A DNA stretch of 5,540 bases, taken from the NCBI GenBank assembly GCA_045598045.1, contig JAZLLG010000026.1, forward strand, positions 1 to 5,540, given 5' to 3'. The position numbers were made by a program, and so were the translations under genes. Below, in pieces: positions 5,166 through 5,540 of the stretch. Within the stretch, counting starts at the first letter, position 1. Every line of letters begins with the position of its first letter. This DNA comes from RGIG3528 sp045598045. Lineage in GTDB: Bacteria; Bacillota; Clostridia; Lachnospirales; Lachnospiraceae. Under the pieces are notes generated by a model, which saw only the letters and a program-made list of their open reading frames with translations, searched no databases and was not told the DNA's origin.

Positions 5166-5540
5166 ATGGTTATTGTTGTCAGCGCCTGTCTGCTTGGCAG
5201 GAATTGTAAATATAACGGTGGTAATAATTTTAATCAAAAAATAGTTGATTTCTGCAAGGGACATGAAGTGATTGAGGTTTGTCCGGAAGTCGAAGGAGGA
5301 CTCCCGACGCCAAGGGTACCTTCCGAAATCGTAAATGGTGTTGTAATCAATAAAAACGGCATCAGTGTTGATGCGGAGTATCATGCAGGGACAGAGGCAA
5401 TACTAAAAAGAATTGCAGACAGAAAACCGGATTTGGCAATACTGCAGTCGCGAAGCCCTTCCTGTGGTTCAAAACAGGTCTATGACGGCACATTTACCGG
5501 GACTCTGGTCGAAGGACAAGGTATCTTTGCAAGGGAAATT
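5166..5540 (+). CDS. DUF523 family protein, 3' end beyond the window
   Basis: The first 125 codons are open to the right edge with no stop, so this is a 5' part of the gene. The DUF523 signature is complete this far: SACLLG (6-11) with Cys8, Cys14 in GRNCKYNGG, CPE (39-41), GGLPTPR (44-50), and SRSPSCG (95-101) with Cys100, then YDGTF (106-110). DUF523 proteins are small cytoplasmic proteins, usually about 140-160 aa, or are the N-terminal half of longer fusions. The conserved Cys residues hint at metal or thiol chemistry, but the function is not established. The ATG at 5166 follows GAGG (5158-5161) at 4 nt. That site starts at the last base of the GH5 stop codon, so translation is likely coupled to GH5. 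Confidence 0.9.
   Translation, partial: MVIVVSACLLGRNCKYNGGNNFNQKIVDFCKGHEVIEVCPEVEGGLPTPRVPSEIVNGVVINKNGISVDAEYHAGTEAILKRIADRKPDLAILQSRSPSCGSKQVYDGTFTGTLVEGQGIFAREI

Overview
The window looks like part of a chromosome from an anaerobic Firmicute, most likely a gut or rumen clostridium of the Lachnospiraceae/Oscillospiraceae type. This is inferred from strong AGGAGG-type ribosome binding sites, a FeoA-FeoB fusion protein, a FeoB-associated Cys-rich membrane peptide and a DtxR-type regulator of clostridial form. Composition is moderate in GC throughout and no segment stands out as foreign. There is no tRNA, rRNA, CRISPR array or transposase in view.

Region 1 (1-3125) is a ferrous-iron uptake locus. 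A 119-aa DtxR-family regulator on the minus strand (38-397) is divergent from a 59-aa Cys-rich membrane peptide (568-747) and a 780-aa FeoA-FeoB fusion (783-3125). Between them lie two divergent promoters whose -35 boxes overlap, and three near-identical inverted repeats built on GTTAGC-N4-GCTAAC. The first sits between the -35 and -10 boxes of the feo promoter, the second at its expected start site and the third just before the ribosome binding site. The simple reading is that the Fe(II)-loaded repressor shuts off feo and perhaps also controls its own gene. A G-rich 22-bp tandem repeat overlaps the regulator's stop codon at the left edge.

Region 2 (3109-3878) holds a TetR/AcrR-family regulator on the minus strand. 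Its 3' end overlaps the end of feoB tail to tail by 17 bp, and an untranslated stretch of about 200 bp with nested inverted repeats lies upstream of it.

Region 3 (3879-5540) is read on the plus strand. It has a 35-aa acidic small protein with a near-perfect Shine-Dalgarno sequence, then a GH5 beta-glycanase without a signal peptide (4085-5158), then a DUF523 gene that starts 7 bp later and runs off the right edge. The GH5 gene has its own extended -10 promoter with a 13-bp dyad over it. The GH5/DUF523 pair looks like one transcription unit. No direct link to the iron locus is visible.
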